64,000 bases of DNA from Pisaster brevispinus. Its lineage: Eukaryota; Echinodermata; Asteroidea; Forcipulatida; Asteriidae. The stretch is from NCBI GenBank assembly GCA_023634235.1, contig JAMKCF010000016.1, forward strand, positions 3,743,501-3,807,500, read 5' to 3'. The translations under genes were made by a program, and so were the position numbers. Positions 1 to 10,778 of this stretch are shown one piece after another. The number at the start of each line of letters is the position of its first letter. Position 1 is the stretch's first letter. Under the pieces are notes generated by a model that searched no databases, was not told the DNA's origin, and saw nothing but the letters and a program-made list of their open reading frames with translations.

Positions 1-639
1 GGGTTTGGTAAAAGGGCGTCCAAATTTGCTGGAAATTTAAAAACTGGGTGTCCAAATTGTTCACTTACTATACATTTACATTTAAATGACATATATAACA
101 GGGTGTCCAAATTTAAAACTAGGTGTTCAAAAGATGCCCAGATACCCCTCTGGCTAACACTATGCATGATGGGAATAATTGTACTGCAGTCAGCGCATTG
201 CGCACAATCACAAATGTATACACACATGCTATGATAATGCACATAGGCTCTATGGATAATGTAAACGATCTTTTTAAACCAAAGTAAGAATAATGTTGCA
301 ATCGAGCCCTATTTTTAGTACAAGGCAAAGAATGACAATAAGTATTTGCAATGGATTTACACAATAGAGCTACATTATAACATTATTGATAGTAGAATCT
401 TTCGTAAACAGGAAGAAGTGACCGGGGGTTATAAGGTCAGCGAATGGTCCAATGTGCATCAGCCCATCCCAGCACCTTTGGATGAGGCGCTTGGACTGAG
501 CAAATGTAAAGTCCTGGGCAACGGTGGCCACTGCCATGTAATTCCAGGCTCGCAGACGTCAATAACTGTTGCTTTTTAATGGAAACAGAAACAAGTTTCT
601 GGTTTATATTTTATTTTGATAGACCCCTGTGGGTAATCA

Positions 640-735
640 TGTTCTGATGGCAGAATCATCAGAGTGCGGGTTCGATTCTCAGTCAAGGCACATAACCATA
701 ATTGCTTCTCTTTACCAAGGTTTATAAATGGGAAC
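640..735 (+). repeat. tRNA-Leu-type SINE fragment
   Basis: It carries AGAGTGCGGGTTCGATTCTC (B-box-like) followed by the family's downstream segment (ACCATAATTGCTTCTC). It matches the longer copies at 10085 and 15215. The rest of 1-985 shows no supportable exon. Confidence 0.6.
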
Positions 736-985
736 CTGTGAGGGCTGAGACAGTATTGTGTTTGATAACCCCTTAGTGCTATTTTAAGCAGTGGGGTTTC
801 ATGCTCCCCAGGCAGTTGAGAAAGTTGGAGGACCGAGGAAGTATGCCTGATGAACAGCGATAATAATTTGATCTAGCTACTGGGAAATGTGCGATATATA
901 AGAACCAAGTAATTGAAAATAATAATAATATAATAACTTCAAAGACATTATAATGCTCCATTTTATTCCATTGCACAATCTTTAG

Positions 986-1274
986 ACAAAACTGAGCCCA
1001 ACAAGACTGCCAAAGAATGTCGCCATCTCTTCATCCTCTTCCCAAGCGAAACCAGTTGAAAAGTCAAGCCCAGCAGAGAGAGAATTCCTCAGGAAAAGGA
1101 ACACAATGTTAGCCAAAGAATTACCCACTCATGACACTCCAAGTCCTGGCAACACATCGTCAAAATTTGACGAATCCTGGCCGACGAGCGAGCGCCCATC
1201 TACAATTGATAGTCCGGGCGAATACCAGGCACCTGGTTTGTCAATTCCAACTCAGAGAAGTGAAATAAACAAAG
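986..1274 (+). CDS. PROSER3: PROSER3-like, first exon in window
   Basis: The acceptor ends in CTTTAG at 985 and the donor AAAG|gtcagt follows 1274. The exon starts in phase 0 and ends with one base of a split Ala codon. It encodes a Ser/Pro-rich stretch containing KFDESWPTSERPSTIDS, which aligns with the EESWPSS and TLIDS blocks remembered from the vertebrate protein. Confidence 0.75.
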
Positions 1275-4200
1275 GTCAGTAGTTTAAGAGTAGTACAAGG
1301 GTGATACAGGGTTGTGCACTACGTTTATTTTCCTTATTGGTTAAACAGAACTTGTGACTTCTGGTTATCCGTTTAAAGGCAAAGTATACCTTTGGTTTAT
1401 GGAATCGTTTGATTGTTTTAATCCTATATAAATGTAGGTATACACAACCTGTGAAAATTTCACTTCAAAAGGTGGTCCCGTTTTTGAGATATCACCGAAA
1501 AACCGGAGCAAATATTTCCACGCAGGAAGAATATTCCCTATAGGAGTACACGATCTGTAACGCTTCTCAGATTCAAATTTTTGGGGGTAAAAAGTGATAT
1601 ATTTTTCCATAACCGCAGTACTTTGAAGTAAAAAGTTTCTCAAAATGCATTACTATCCAAAGCTGCTGTACTTCTTACCAAGTAAGTTTTAATTGCCATT
1701 CATTTTCAAACTAATTACCAAGCTTATACCTTCCCTTTAACTGTTTCTACATTCCAATCTGAACTATGAACCGATCTGTACAAAATAAGCAAATGTCAAC
1801 ACTTGTTTTTGTTTTTTTATATATTTATTGTTTACCGCTGTCTTTTAATGGTTGAGGCAATGAGGTACTTTTGGGACGCTAGGTGGCAGAAGCACCATGT
1901 AAATTCATTGTTCTCGGTAATGTACGCACGCTCACAACTGCGTAAACAGTGGAAGTTTACCTAGTAAGTCTGCTGCCACCTAGCGTTCCAAAGTCTCCCA
2001 TTTGGAAACGGATTTTAATATTATTTTACGGTTAAACGGTTTTAAACGTCCCAACCCTAGGGTGATAGCTCTTATTGATCTTTTTCATGCAGCTCCTAGA
2101 GCCAGCAGGAATGCCTTATCTTCATTGTCATCAACTGGAACCGACTACCTAGCTGAGTGGAGAAATAGATACAACAAACCAGGGACTGGAGTGCCGCAAT
2201 CAAATCCTCTACCAGCTGAGGGGTCTACCCTGGCCAAGTGAGTACCTTTGTTTTAAAAGATGTTAATCTTTGGTTGTGATCCACCCTACCTACCCTAGGC
2301 AGAGGGGTCTACCCTGGTTAAGTACGTAACTTGTTGGTCATCATGCCTAGCTACCCTGGGCAGAGGGGTCTACCCTGGCCAAGTGAGTACCTTTGGTTGG
2401 TCATCCAGCCTTGCTACCCTGGGCAGAGGGGTCTACCCTGGCCAAGTGAGTAACCATTGCACAAGAGGGTTCATGTAAACAGGCATGTTAAAAGTTTCTC
2501 ATTTCAATTTACACAAAGGTACATCCAGAGGTTTCGCTACAGTGAACCAAAAAGCCGACAAGAACGGCAACAGGACAAACAGGCAAGTGCTACCCGCAAA
2601 GACTTCTGGTGGCTGTCTCCTCCCGCACGGACATCAACACCTTCGGACGTCGGTGATCTCACAAGTGTCTCATCGAGGGGTGCAACACAAGACAGAGTAC
2701 CTCCTAGGAGTGGAAGAGGAAGAGGTGGCAGGGTGGAGGTACCAGGGAGGCGTGAGGGTTACCTTAGGAGGGTATCCTCAACCTCATCAGCATCTCCTCC
2801 TGATGGGGTACTAGACACAGAGACTGAGGAGCTACAGTCAAGAGCAGAGAAGCTCCTAGAGAGAAGGTATTTATTGATAACAGTGTTGTAGTCATTTGTC
2901 AGTGTATTGATTGGTCTTTCTATCGGATTTTTGATAACACAAGGCGTGTTTTCTTAAAATATCCTTTTTTCTTCACCTTTTCAGTGAGTCAACTATATCA
3001 AGCGAGCCAGCTGTAAGTTCCGAAGGACTTGGGTTCTCTCCTGGTTCTTCAAGCTATCAGGAACCAAAATATGTCCCGCGAGAGGCACCCAGACCCAGTC
3101 CTTACACAGAAAGCCACTTGCAGGTACCCATGGGCTCTGGGTACCAGCTAGCACCCAGGAAGGCGTTACGCCCAGAGGAGGATATTCTTCACCAGTGGCG
3201 TGTCCGTCGGAGACTGGAGGAGGCTCGCAGACAGACGTTGAGACCTGGACTGCAGAGGGACACCTTGCAACCTGAGGTAATTAGTGACAAGGCCATCATC
3301 CATAAGGCTAAAAGATTTATGTTCTCAAAACATACACCAAGTGACAGGACACTCCAGCGTTGGCAGACATAACCACTCACAGAGGGTGAACGAACTATTA
3401 GCCTGGCCATTCTACTTCGGTATGGTGCTTCTAGATGTTACGGGGGTGCAATGTAGATAAGACGGAAGATTTGTTAGATTTGTTATCATGAGTTATTGAA
3501 AACTTTGCATAATCAAGTGTTTAATTAAAGTAGAGTCACTCTTCAAAGGGTTTTAAAAGGAGTTGTACTTAACTTACATCTACCATGTTTGTGAAGTGCT
3601 TTGTTTATTTATTCTGATTTGTTTACTGAAGGAAATTGTGTCTTATTTATTTTTATTTTAGAAACCTCACTTTGAAGGAACTAGACTGGAAGAATTTAGA
3701 AATTGCCTGAAACAGCAAGAGCATGTTAGTCAAATAAAAACTGGTACCCGTCAAGCATATCCTTCCAAACCAATGACACAGACACTGGGGACTGATCCTA
3801 TGCCTCAAGCCATAGCAACTCAGACCAATGGCACACCACTTTCTGTTGTTAAAAATGGCCCAGTCAGAGATGGCCTCATTTTTGAAGGTCCAGGAAATTT
3901 GTCTGCGAGGATGTCACAGGGCAGTGTTCAGAGGGAACCAGTGATGACAGGGAGTCCACACGTCCACAACCTGCATGATATGTACAGGCGGCCAGGCAGA
4001 GATGCTGATCACCAGTTAAATTATGAATATGCAAATGAAGCCAAGAAGGACAAGCCAATCATAGCAAGCCCCAGCATCAAAACGACCAACCAGACTGTCC
4101 CACCTCATCTGCATATGGCATGTGACATTATACCTTGCCGGCAAGATCCTATACGGGAGCAGCATCAGCATGGTGATGTTGTCGATCGAAGCAAAGACTC

Positions 4201-7200
4201 CACTAGTGATAAATGGAGTAAGAGTAATAAGATACAGCAAAAGATCTTAACTTGTGGTGAAAGAGCCTCATCAACAGCAACTCAAGATGTGACTCCTTCC
4301 CACTCGACGACATCAAGAGCAGACTCTAGATCCACAGATGATGACTCGATCCATCTCAAGATGCAGATGCCACGCCCGGCAACGCATCTTCTTTCCTCTC
4401 AAACATCATCTAGATATACGGTAGCTACTGCGAAGGACGTCAGGGAGGAACCCCAAGCCCAACAGGAAGTTAGCCATGAAGGAGGAAGCTCCAGGGAGAG
4501 AACCCGTCAGAGACTGGACTTCGAGGAGGAGGAGGAGGAGGCGGAGGGAGTGAGAGATGAAGATGAGATGATGCAGTCAGACGATGACACTCTGAGGGTT
4601 ACAGCTGGAGAGGACATTAAAGCCAGCATGAAGAGAATTTCCTCAGGGAGGAATGCAGATGTGTCCCATGGTCCAACAACATCACTTCTTGGTGCGGCAG
4701 TGGGTCAGGTAGAAATCTCATCCTCTTATCATTCAAGCAAAGATATTTTAATTCAATTAAGTAGGAAAATACATTTTGGTTTTTGGAAAAAGTAAATTCT
4801 TTTCCATCTTCTAGTTTTTAAGCACTAAGGTTTGCAGCAACACCATGGCAAAAGCAAAGTACCAGTGCAGTGGCAATGGCTAGTACCACCAGTGTTACAA
4901 TTTGTACACCACTGTTCGTCTGCTTTTTTAACTGCCAATTTTGGTGTAATAATGTTTGAAGATGACAACAGATTGCCTCCAAAGAAGAGGAATCTATTAC
5001 CATGGTGTAACGAAACGATTGTTGCACGCTGTGATGGGGTCCACGGGTTTTGTACACCGTTGGGGGCAAATGGCACCCTTGGCTTTGCCTCAGGTGCCAT
5101 TTTGACCCCTGGGGTGTACAAAACACCATCGACCCCATCACAGCGTACAACAATAGCATAGTGTAAGTAAATTTTTACTTTAAATAGCTCCATAAAATTA
5201 ACGCAAGATGTTGAGTCTTGCGTTAATTTTATGGAGCTATTTAAAGTAAAAATTTACTTGCACATATTCAAGATACAATTTATTTGAAATGGACTCTACT
5301 TTTTTCAGGTGATTTCAGATCGGCTTTTCACAACGCCCAAGATTCCTGCTGCTTCGCCTGAGTGGAGCTCGGATAGCCTTCCCAGCATGCACTCCTCCCT
5401 CCAGTCACATGGGTCCAGAGTCTCCGCAGCAGACCAAGGTAAATCAAGCGACAACCGCATGTTGTATTACAGTCTACATATTCAAACCGAGGCTATGTGG
5501 GAAATTTGTCTGGGCCTTTTGCTTATATGTCAAAGGTCAAATGGTCTGTTCCATTTAGCTAATAGGGGTTTAAATTTCCCCTTAATTTTATAGGTTACTA
5601 GCAACTTGGACCAGCAATCTTGCCATCTACATGTACCAGCATTTTAAGTAACCATCCTTAACCTTTCAAAATCCAACTGCATATTTTGTTTGTTTTTGTT
5701 GGGCAATGGATGGAGGACTGCACTAGTAAACTGATTATGCTTTACATGGGATCAGGCATACCACCATAGTCACAGTCCAATAGTTTGGGTGTTGAGTTAG
5801 TGTATGGTGTTGGACTGAGGACTGCACTAGTAAACTGATTTTGCTTTACATAAGGTCAGGCATACCACCATAGTCAGAGTTTTGATGTTGAGTTACCATA
5901 GTGTAGGATTTGTTAGAATGAGGAAGGATCCTTGTAAATTCAAGGAAGTTAGTGTCAATGTTTCCCTTCCAATAGTTTCAATAAGCAAATTGCAAGTTAG
6001 ATTTTAGTAATGTTTAGTACAATGACTTGCTATAGTCACAATATAGTCACAAGTTACCACTTAAATGTTAATTCCTCCCACTTTAGGGACAGTTGCTATG
6101 TCACATGGTTCTGGGCAATACTTATACAAATATTTATAATAGTTTCAGCTAAGTGAACGTTCTTAGCTTCAAAATGGCTTGCTGTGGCTGAGAGTGAGAG
6201 GTCAAGAACACCAGGGCTCAATTTCAGAGCTGCTATTGCTTAAAAAGTCGCTGCTGAGCAAAAAATAACTTGATACCTGTCACAGATTGTACATGAGAAA
6301 TGGCAGTTTGGCTGGTAACCATAATTATGTTGTGCTTAGCTACTTTTTTGTGCTAAGCAGCTCCGTGAAATTGGGTCCAGTATCAAGCTCTGGTTATGGA
6401 AAACTGCTCTGACTCGTTTAATGAAATAACAAAGTCAAATTTTGTGTCTTGTTTGAAGAAAACAAACTGCTTACCGAGCGAGCAGAAAACTTAAAGGTAA
6501 ATGCAGCCGTTAATTTCATGATAATTTCCTTGAACACTTAAAAAATTAAAGAATGTTGATTCAGTCCTGGCCCTCGGACTTCACTCTCTTATTGCACCAC
6601 TTGTGCTTTGTGTTGATGAGAACAGCCTGGTTGCAGCTCTCCTAGCTCGCCTCGATCACCACCACCCCACCCCCCCCCTCGCTAAGAGCCTAGTTTATAT
6701 TACAGGATGAGCCAGTTAATCCCTGCCGCAGGCGGTTCGGTCAGTCGTTGTGGGCACAGATTGTCCAAGGTGAAAGGGATTAAGGTGACATGCTTGGCGA
6801 TGACCACCATCGTTTGTACCTACACAGTAAAGTAGTTCCGGGGGTTTAATTACGGGTCTGGTTTTTGTTTATAGTAGTTCGTTGGATGGAGTTCTTGATT
6901 GACCCTTGTGATGGGCCAGCAGTGTTTGTGTTTCGGTCCCTCTAGCTGGTCTGTTTGTCAGTCACACATGTTGTGGCTGGCTGTTTATCGTTGAGAGAAT
7001 GCTCTCGATGGTTCTTATTACAGCAAGGCATTTTTTCCTTTGTGGTTTTTGTTTGGAGGATTAGCACAATTATAAATGTGATAATTAGTGAGCTTTCAAT
7101 TTGTATTTATTTATTTTGTTTTCAAATTATCAATTCTGTGTTGTGTCTTTTAAAGGTGACAAGTTCGATTTTGGCCAATTTGACCCAAACATTTTATTTT

Positions 7201-8752
7201 ACAATTTGAAATAACTATTTTGTAGATTCACAAAAGTTGTAACCTTTCGTTTAAGTTATTGCACACAAAAAACCTGCCAATGATAAGTGGTAGTTAATTA
7301 AATACTGAAAACGAACAATTGTCAGGATCCCGACATTCCCTCATGCCCGTCAGTCATGTACAACATTTTTTGCGAATACATCACATGTATTTTGTGTATT
7401 GTCCTCATACAAGTTCTGGTATGTTTTTCGTTTTTGAAACAGCATCATCTGCCAAAATCCGTTTAGGGAACAAAATTCTAAACAAAACTCTTTCAGTGGA
7501 AAACTGGGATGTGTAACTTTAACTTTAGTGTGACGTATCCTTTGAACTGATTTGAGAGTAGTTAGCTACAAGTCAAGGTAACTAACAGTCATATCCGACT
7601 GACATAGGCCGTAATTTCTCATCTGGTGTTTGGAATATCGTCCACCTGTCACATGGCCTTTCTATTTTCTAATTTAAATTTTTTATGACAAGGCTTTTTT
7701 CATCATGCAAAGTTTTAATAACTCCAACCACCCCTGACCCTCTTCAAAATCCGTATTGACCTAGGACCGCAGTCGTAAACTGATCATGCTTTACGTGGGT
7801 TTAGGCATACCACCATAATCAGAGTTCAAAAGTTTGGGTGTTGAATATTATTTGGTTTAACCCATACACCAGTGTGTGTAAAGCACTGCGTACTCAGTAC
7901 TTTCCTGAGTCCTGTAAAAAGAAAAGAAAAGCGTATTACTTGGGTAAGATTCGAACCCACAACCTTTTGCCATTCTAGAGCAGATGTCTTACCACTAGAC
8001 CACCAAGATTGCCCGGTAGCAAGAGGCAGTTCAACTCCTATAATTTAGCAGCAGGTAACCCAATAATTTTGTTAGGGTTTGCGGCAGAAATAAATCCCCA
8101 TAGGGTGTTGAATAAACTTAGTATGATTGTTATAATTTTTGGGTTTAATCGTTATAAATAATAACTAGTTTTTATGTAGCACTTAATCTATGTTCATCTC
8201 CAAGCACATGTCATTATTTATTTCCAGACAGGTTTTGAAGTTTTGAATTATGAGACCCATTGATGTAACACCTTGTAAGGGTTTACAATCTCAGCAATAA
8301 TCTGATCTCAGCTATAAGTGTCACTGACTTCTTTTATGTGCATTACACAGCACACAGGACCTACAGCAGGACCTAGGGCTTTACGTCCCATCCAAAGGGC
8401 GAATAATTAATGGTTAAGTGTCTTGCTCAAGGACACAAGTGTCAAGACTGAGACTCGAACCCACACTCAGCTGATCGGAAACACCAGAGCTTGAGTCGAG
8501 TGCGTTTGACCGCTCGGACGAGACACGCCACACTCAGGTCTGTCACTCCAGTTAACAGTTACTGACTTCCTGTTTCCATGTGCAGGTCGTGTCAGCGATG
8601 ATGAGGTCACAGCGGGGTCGACCTCGTCATCGGACGGGGAGGAGTTTGCCGAGGATGAGCTGTTGCAGCTGCTGCGGCGACGCAGAGCACAGCACGAGAA
8701 CCAACTACAAGAACTAGACCATCTTATCCTTGCACGGACTAGTGTCACATGA
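986..8752 (+). CDS. PROSER3: PROSER3-like gene (proline and serine-rich protein 3), 3' part, seven exons
   Basis: Seven exons (986-1274, 2093-2237, 2519-2866, 2985-3276, 3662-4708, 5309-5438, 8586-8752) join in phase to an open frame of 805 codons plus stop. The order of short conserved blocks matches vertebrate PROSER3 as I remember it: FDESWP then STIDS in the first two exons, YIQRFR followed by SRQERQ and DFWWLSP in exon 3, ELQSRAEKLLERR at its end, and RPEEDILHQWRVRRRLEEA in exon 4. The last exon is acidic and then coiled-coil-like (LLQLLRRRRAQ). The middle is low-complexity and rich in S, T, P and Q, with a Glu-rich run near 4520-4570. The family is poorly characterised and I assign no function. 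No start codon was identified: the first exon opens with an acceptor site, so the 5' end lies upstream of or near the window edge. The family call is fairly sure; exon edges are inferred. Confidence 0.82.
1373..1740. repeat. TTAA-flanked MITE, family 1 copy
   Basis: It opens TTTAAAGGCAAAGTATACC and closes ACCTTCCCTTTAA, so the ends are inverted and carry TTAA as piggyBac-like targets do. A second copy lies at about 56427-56820 with the same internal blocks (TTTTTGAGATATC, CACGCAGGAAGAATA, AAAGCTGCTGTA). It lies inside a PROSER3 intron. Confidence 0.75.
1868..1994. repeat. Short palindromic MITE (CTAGGTGGCAG family)
   Basis: The left end TTTGGGACGCTAGGTGGCAG is mirrored by CTGCTGCCACCTAGCGTTCC at the right end. 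A related copy lies at 42190-42306. Confidence 0.75.
2093..2237 (+). CDS. PROSER3: PROSER3-like, second exon in window
   Basis: Acceptor TTTCATGCAG ends at 2092 and donor AA|gtgagt starts at 2238. It enters in phase 1 and leaves in phase 2, and contains GTDYLAEWRNRYNKPG. The final ~25 bp plus the donor recur three more times in the following intron. Reading past this donor meets TGA at once, so this is the only donor that keeps the frame open. Confidence 0.75.
2238..2518 (+). repeat. Tandem copies of an exon end plus splice donor
   Basis: The intron after the second exon holds three further imperfect copies of the exon-2 end and its donor (core GAGGGGTCTACCCTGG, then CCAAGTGAGT or a variant). 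Donor GTs fall at 2238, 2322, 2383 and 2446, spaced 84, 61 and 63 bp. Copies 3 and 4 keep a strong gtgagt donor; copy 2 reads gtacgt. Confidence 0.85.
2519..2866 (+). CDS. PROSER3: PROSER3-like, third exon in window, core conserved block
   Basis: Acceptor CACAAAG ends at 2518 and the donor GAAG|gtattt follows 2866. It enters and leaves in phase 2. It carries the strongest family signature (YIQRFRYSEPKSRQERQ, then DFWWLSP, then ELQSRAEKLLERR) separated by an Arg/Gly/Ser-rich linker (GRGRGGR). Confidence 0.85.
2985..3276 (+). CDS. PROSER3: PROSER3-like, fourth exon in window
   Basis: Acceptor CCTTTTCAG ends at 2984 and the donor CTGAG|gtaatt follows 3276. It enters in phase 2 and leaves in phase 0. 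It contains LRPEEDILHQWRVRRRLEEA, a basic helix that in the vertebrate protein reads very similarly. The frame stays open to a stop near 3370 if unspliced. Confidence 0.82.
3662..4708 (+). CDS. PROSER3: PROSER3-like, fifth exon in window, long low-complexity exon
   Basis: Acceptor TTTATTTTAG ends at 3661 and the donor GGTCAG|gtagaa follows 4708. It is 1047 bp in phase 0/0. The product is S/T/Q/D-rich with no recognisable domain. An acidic run (RLDFEEEEEEAEG) lies near 4512-4550. The frame continues to a stop at 4795 if the donor is not used. Confidence 0.75.
4709..5308 (+). repeat. Intron with two adjacent hairpin elements
   Basis: An imperfect inverted repeat spans about 5017-5157; its arms carry GCTGTGATGGGGTC and GTTTTGTACACC. 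Directly beside it, 5165-5208 and 5216-5259 form a perfect 44 bp inverted repeat around a 7-base loop. Nothing else in this intron looks functional. Confidence 0.85.
5309..5438 (+). CDS. PROSER3: PROSER3-like, sixth exon in window
   Basis: Acceptor CTTTTTTCAG ends at 5308 and the donor CCAAG|gtaaat follows 5438. It enters in phase 0 and leaves in phase 1. It encodes VISDRLFTTPKIPAASPEWS and a Ser-rich tail. Confidence 0.72.
5705..5895. repeat. Direct duplication of a ~105 bp unit
   Basis: GGACTGCACTAGTAAACTGA followed by a GGCATACCACCATAGTCA block appears twice in a row. A third, diverged copy is at about 7755-7850. Confidence 0.8.
6150..6385. repeat. Palindromic MITE (GAAATTGGGCCC family)
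   Basis: The left end reads GGGCTCAATTTCAGAGCTGC and the right end GCTAAGCAGCTCCGTGAAAT, which are inverted versions of each other. Related sequence occurs at about 44460-44890 and 52745-52810. Confidence 0.65.
7935..8016 (-). repeat. tRNA-like sequence, probably SINE head
   Basis: On the minus strand it has an A-box-like TGGTCTAGTGGTAAGAC and a B-box-like GGGTTCGAATCTTACC. The anticodon arm does not fold cleanly, so it is a tRNA-derived repeat rather than a working tRNA gene. Confidence 0.55.
8330..8535 (-). repeat. tRNA-Leu-headed SINE
   Basis: On the minus strand the head carries GAGCGGTC-like and CTCAAGCTC-like segments, then a B box (GTGTGGGTTCGAGTCTC), then the family's body segment. 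The long variable arm fits a type II (Leu/Ser) tRNA ancestor. Confidence 0.75.
8586..8752 (+). CDS. PROSER3: PROSER3-like, last coding exon
   Basis: Acceptor CATGTGCAG ends at 8585, completing a split Gly codon. It encodes a Ser-rich and acidic segment and then ELLQLLRRRRAQHENQLQEL, a likely coiled coil, and stops at TGA 8750-8752. No close poly(A) signal is seen; the first AATAAA on this strand is near 9442, inside a SINE. Confidence 0.82.
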
Positions 8753-8939
8753 CAAGGAATCCACATAGGGGCGTGGACAGAGCAGCTGAAAGGAAGGGGG
8801 AGCTGAATTGGAAGAGGTTCCTGAGGTGGAAAGACACAGGCAAGTCTAAGTTTGTGCTGAAGAGAGACTATGCTGTTTATTTTGTTTATTTATTTATTTG
8901 CTTCTGACTGGCACACCCGAACAAAGATATTGACTAATA

Positions 8940-9440
8940 GGGAGACCGCCAACATAGGGCTGGATAGCTCAGTTGGTATAGCGCCGGTATGTTAATCCGG
9001 AGGTTGTTGGTTCAAGTCCCGCTCCAGTCAATTTTTCTTTGTTCAAACCCGAGTAATTTATTTATTTCATTACACATCAAACGGTGGAAGTGCCAATAAC
9101 TGAATAGGGATTAGGAAACCAGAAGAAATATTCAGTTTTAGATGTGGGAGGAAAATCCCAATGGGAAAACCCACGCAATCAGGTACACACATGTAGGGAC
9201 TGAAAATCCAAATCATGAAATGCTTCAGAAGAAATAATAGTTTTGGATTTGGGGGGGGGGGGTGGAACCCAGTGGGGTAAACCCACGCAGGTAGCGGTTG
9301 AAAACTTAACCCATGCAAGGTACCAGTCCGTCTGAGGTGGGATGCGAACCAGGGTCGACAGAGGTGAAAGGCAGGAAAAGAAACCACTGAGCCTGCCTGA
9401 TCCCCAAAATAGACTTGTACAATCTGATTCCAATTTTTAT
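8940..9440 (+). repeat. Composite tRNA-Asn SINE with a second tRNA-like module at the far end
   Basis: 8958-9030 is a 73 nt tRNA-Asn-like head with anticodon GTT and a fully paired acceptor stem (GGCTGGA with TCCAGTC), but with mismatches in the anticodon and T stems. The body (CACATCAAACGGTG, GAAATATTCAGTTTTAG, GGAAAACCCACGC) recurs at 47680-48010. Near 9335-9360 an inverted B-box-like GGTGGGATGCGAACC suggests a second tRNA-derived end in the opposite direction. A reverse tail copy is at 20775-20965. Confidence 0.8.
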
Positions 9441-9649
9441 AAATAAATACATGTAGGCACTTCAGCAGCATTGTCCTTAGAACACTGAGCCCAGGGCCAA
9501 ACATCAGTTAAAATAACTTAGGACCAGTCCAAATTCTCTCCAAGTGGTGCTGTTGGTTAGTCCATTGCTTGCCAAGGTAAACCACTGCCTGCACATATTG
9601 TTTGTATGACTTCAAATACATGTCCAATACAAAAGAACCCAGAACACTT

Positions 9650-9795
9650 ATCATGGAAGAGTAGGGGTTAACCCTGGTGTTTGTTGTTCACATAGCAAGC
9701 ACCTTGCTTACAGATTTTCTCAGGCTTGAGAGCGTCAGTGACTAAGGTCACTTATGAGGCATCCTTGGTTTCAATACCGGAAATATATATTAATA
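9650..9795 (+). repeat. tRNA-Leu SINE tail, headless
   Basis: It contains CCAGAACACTTATCATGGAA, CACATAGCAAGCACCTTG and GAGGCATCCTTGGTTTCA, the same tail as the full copy at 15215-15545. The tRNA head is missing. Confidence 0.75.
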
Positions 9796-10084
9796 ATAAC
9801 AAAGGTGGTTTCGGCGGATGGCCGAAACCCCCAGTAATTGTAACTCGGTCTTATTCCTGCCGTTTATGGGATGTTTTATTCTCATGGAAGCCAAAGTGAT
9901 GACATCACAAATTTGACAGTTTCATAATTTACAGTATTGATTTATTTATTGCTGAATTTAAATGTATCTATGAATAAAAATTGCTTAATTAAACTGAGCA
10001 GAGATTGAGTTTGAGTATCTGTTTGATTTGTACTCCTGCATGTTGTAGATGATTTTCCCCCTGTACCCTTTTTACTTTTATGAG

Positions 10085-10245
10085 CACCAGACTCAAGCTC
10101 CGGTGTTTCTGATCAGCAGAGTGTAGGTTCGAGTCCTGGCCATGGCACTTGTGTCCTTGAGCAAGATACTTTTTCATTATTGCTTTTTTCTTGGGATGGG
10201 ACATTAAGCCATACGTCCCGTGTACCAGCAGAGAAGTTTGCATAG
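10085..10245 (+). repeat. tRNA-Leu-headed SINE, 3'-truncated
   Basis: It reads GACTCAAGCTCCGGTGTTTC, then a B box (GTGTAGGTTCGAGTCC), then CTTGTGTCCTTGAGCAAGAT. It runs straight into the 65 bp satellite. Confidence 0.8.
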
Positions 10246-10248
10246 CAA

Positions 10249-10705
10249 AATATTTGGACTGATCATGTTTTGTGCACACTGAATGCTAATTTTGAGTAGC
10301 AAATGATGTGTTTAATATTTGGACTGATCATGTTTTGTGCACACTGAATGCTAATATTGAGTAGCAAATGATGGTTTTAATATTTGAACGGATCATGTTT
10401 TGTGCACACTGAATGCTATATTGAGTAGCAAATGATGGTTTTAATATTTGGACTGATCATGTTTTGTGCACACTGAATGCTAATATTGAGTAGCAAATGA
10501 TGGTTTTAATATTTGAACTGATCATGTTTTGTGCACACTGAATGCTATATTGAGTAGCAAATGATGGTTTTAATATTTGGACTGATCATGTTTTGTGCAC
10601 ACTGAATGCTAATATTAAGTAGCAAATGATGGTTTTAATATTTGGACTGATCATGTCCTGTGCACACTGAATGCAAATATTGAGTAGCAAATGATGGTTT
10701 TTGAG
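10249..10705. repeat. Satellite array, about seven copies of a 64-65 bp unit
   Basis: GATCATG starts near 10261, 10326, 10391, 10455, 10520, 10584 and 10649, a period of 64-65 bp. Units share TTTTGTGCACACTGAATGC and TTGAGTAGCAAATGATGG and differ by a few bases. Odd and even units alternate slightly, suggesting growth by two-unit steps. Confidence 0.95.
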
Positions 10706-10778
10706 TAGCAACTGATACATTTTATGTAGCATTTTGCAATGCTATACAAGGGAAATCGTTCACTGACCAGGGTTGGTA

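Larger units (their letters stand above)
5439..8585 (+). other. PROSER3-like intron of 3.1 kb, repeat-bearing
   Basis: No exon is visible here. It holds a twice-repeated ~105 bp unit (5705-5895, with a third diverged copy near 7755-7850), a palindromic MITE (6150-6385), a tRNA-like sequence (7935-8016) and a tRNA-Leu SINE (8330-8535). The remaining sequence is AT-rich with no pattern I recognise. Confidence 0.6.

Noticed and set aside
346..579. Upstream PROSER3 exon (frame at 346-579)
   Set aside because: The AAG|gtcagc-like site is plausible, but the protein has no match to the remembered PROSER3 N-terminus and no clear acceptor.
8958..9030. Functional tRNA-Asn(GTT) gene
   Set aside because: The acceptor stem pairs, but the anticodon and T stems have mismatches, and the flanks are shared with the copy at 47.5-48.0 kb, so it is a SINE head.
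10249..10705. CRISPR array
   Set aside because: The whole 64-65 bp unit repeats, with no unique spacers, and the genome is an animal's.
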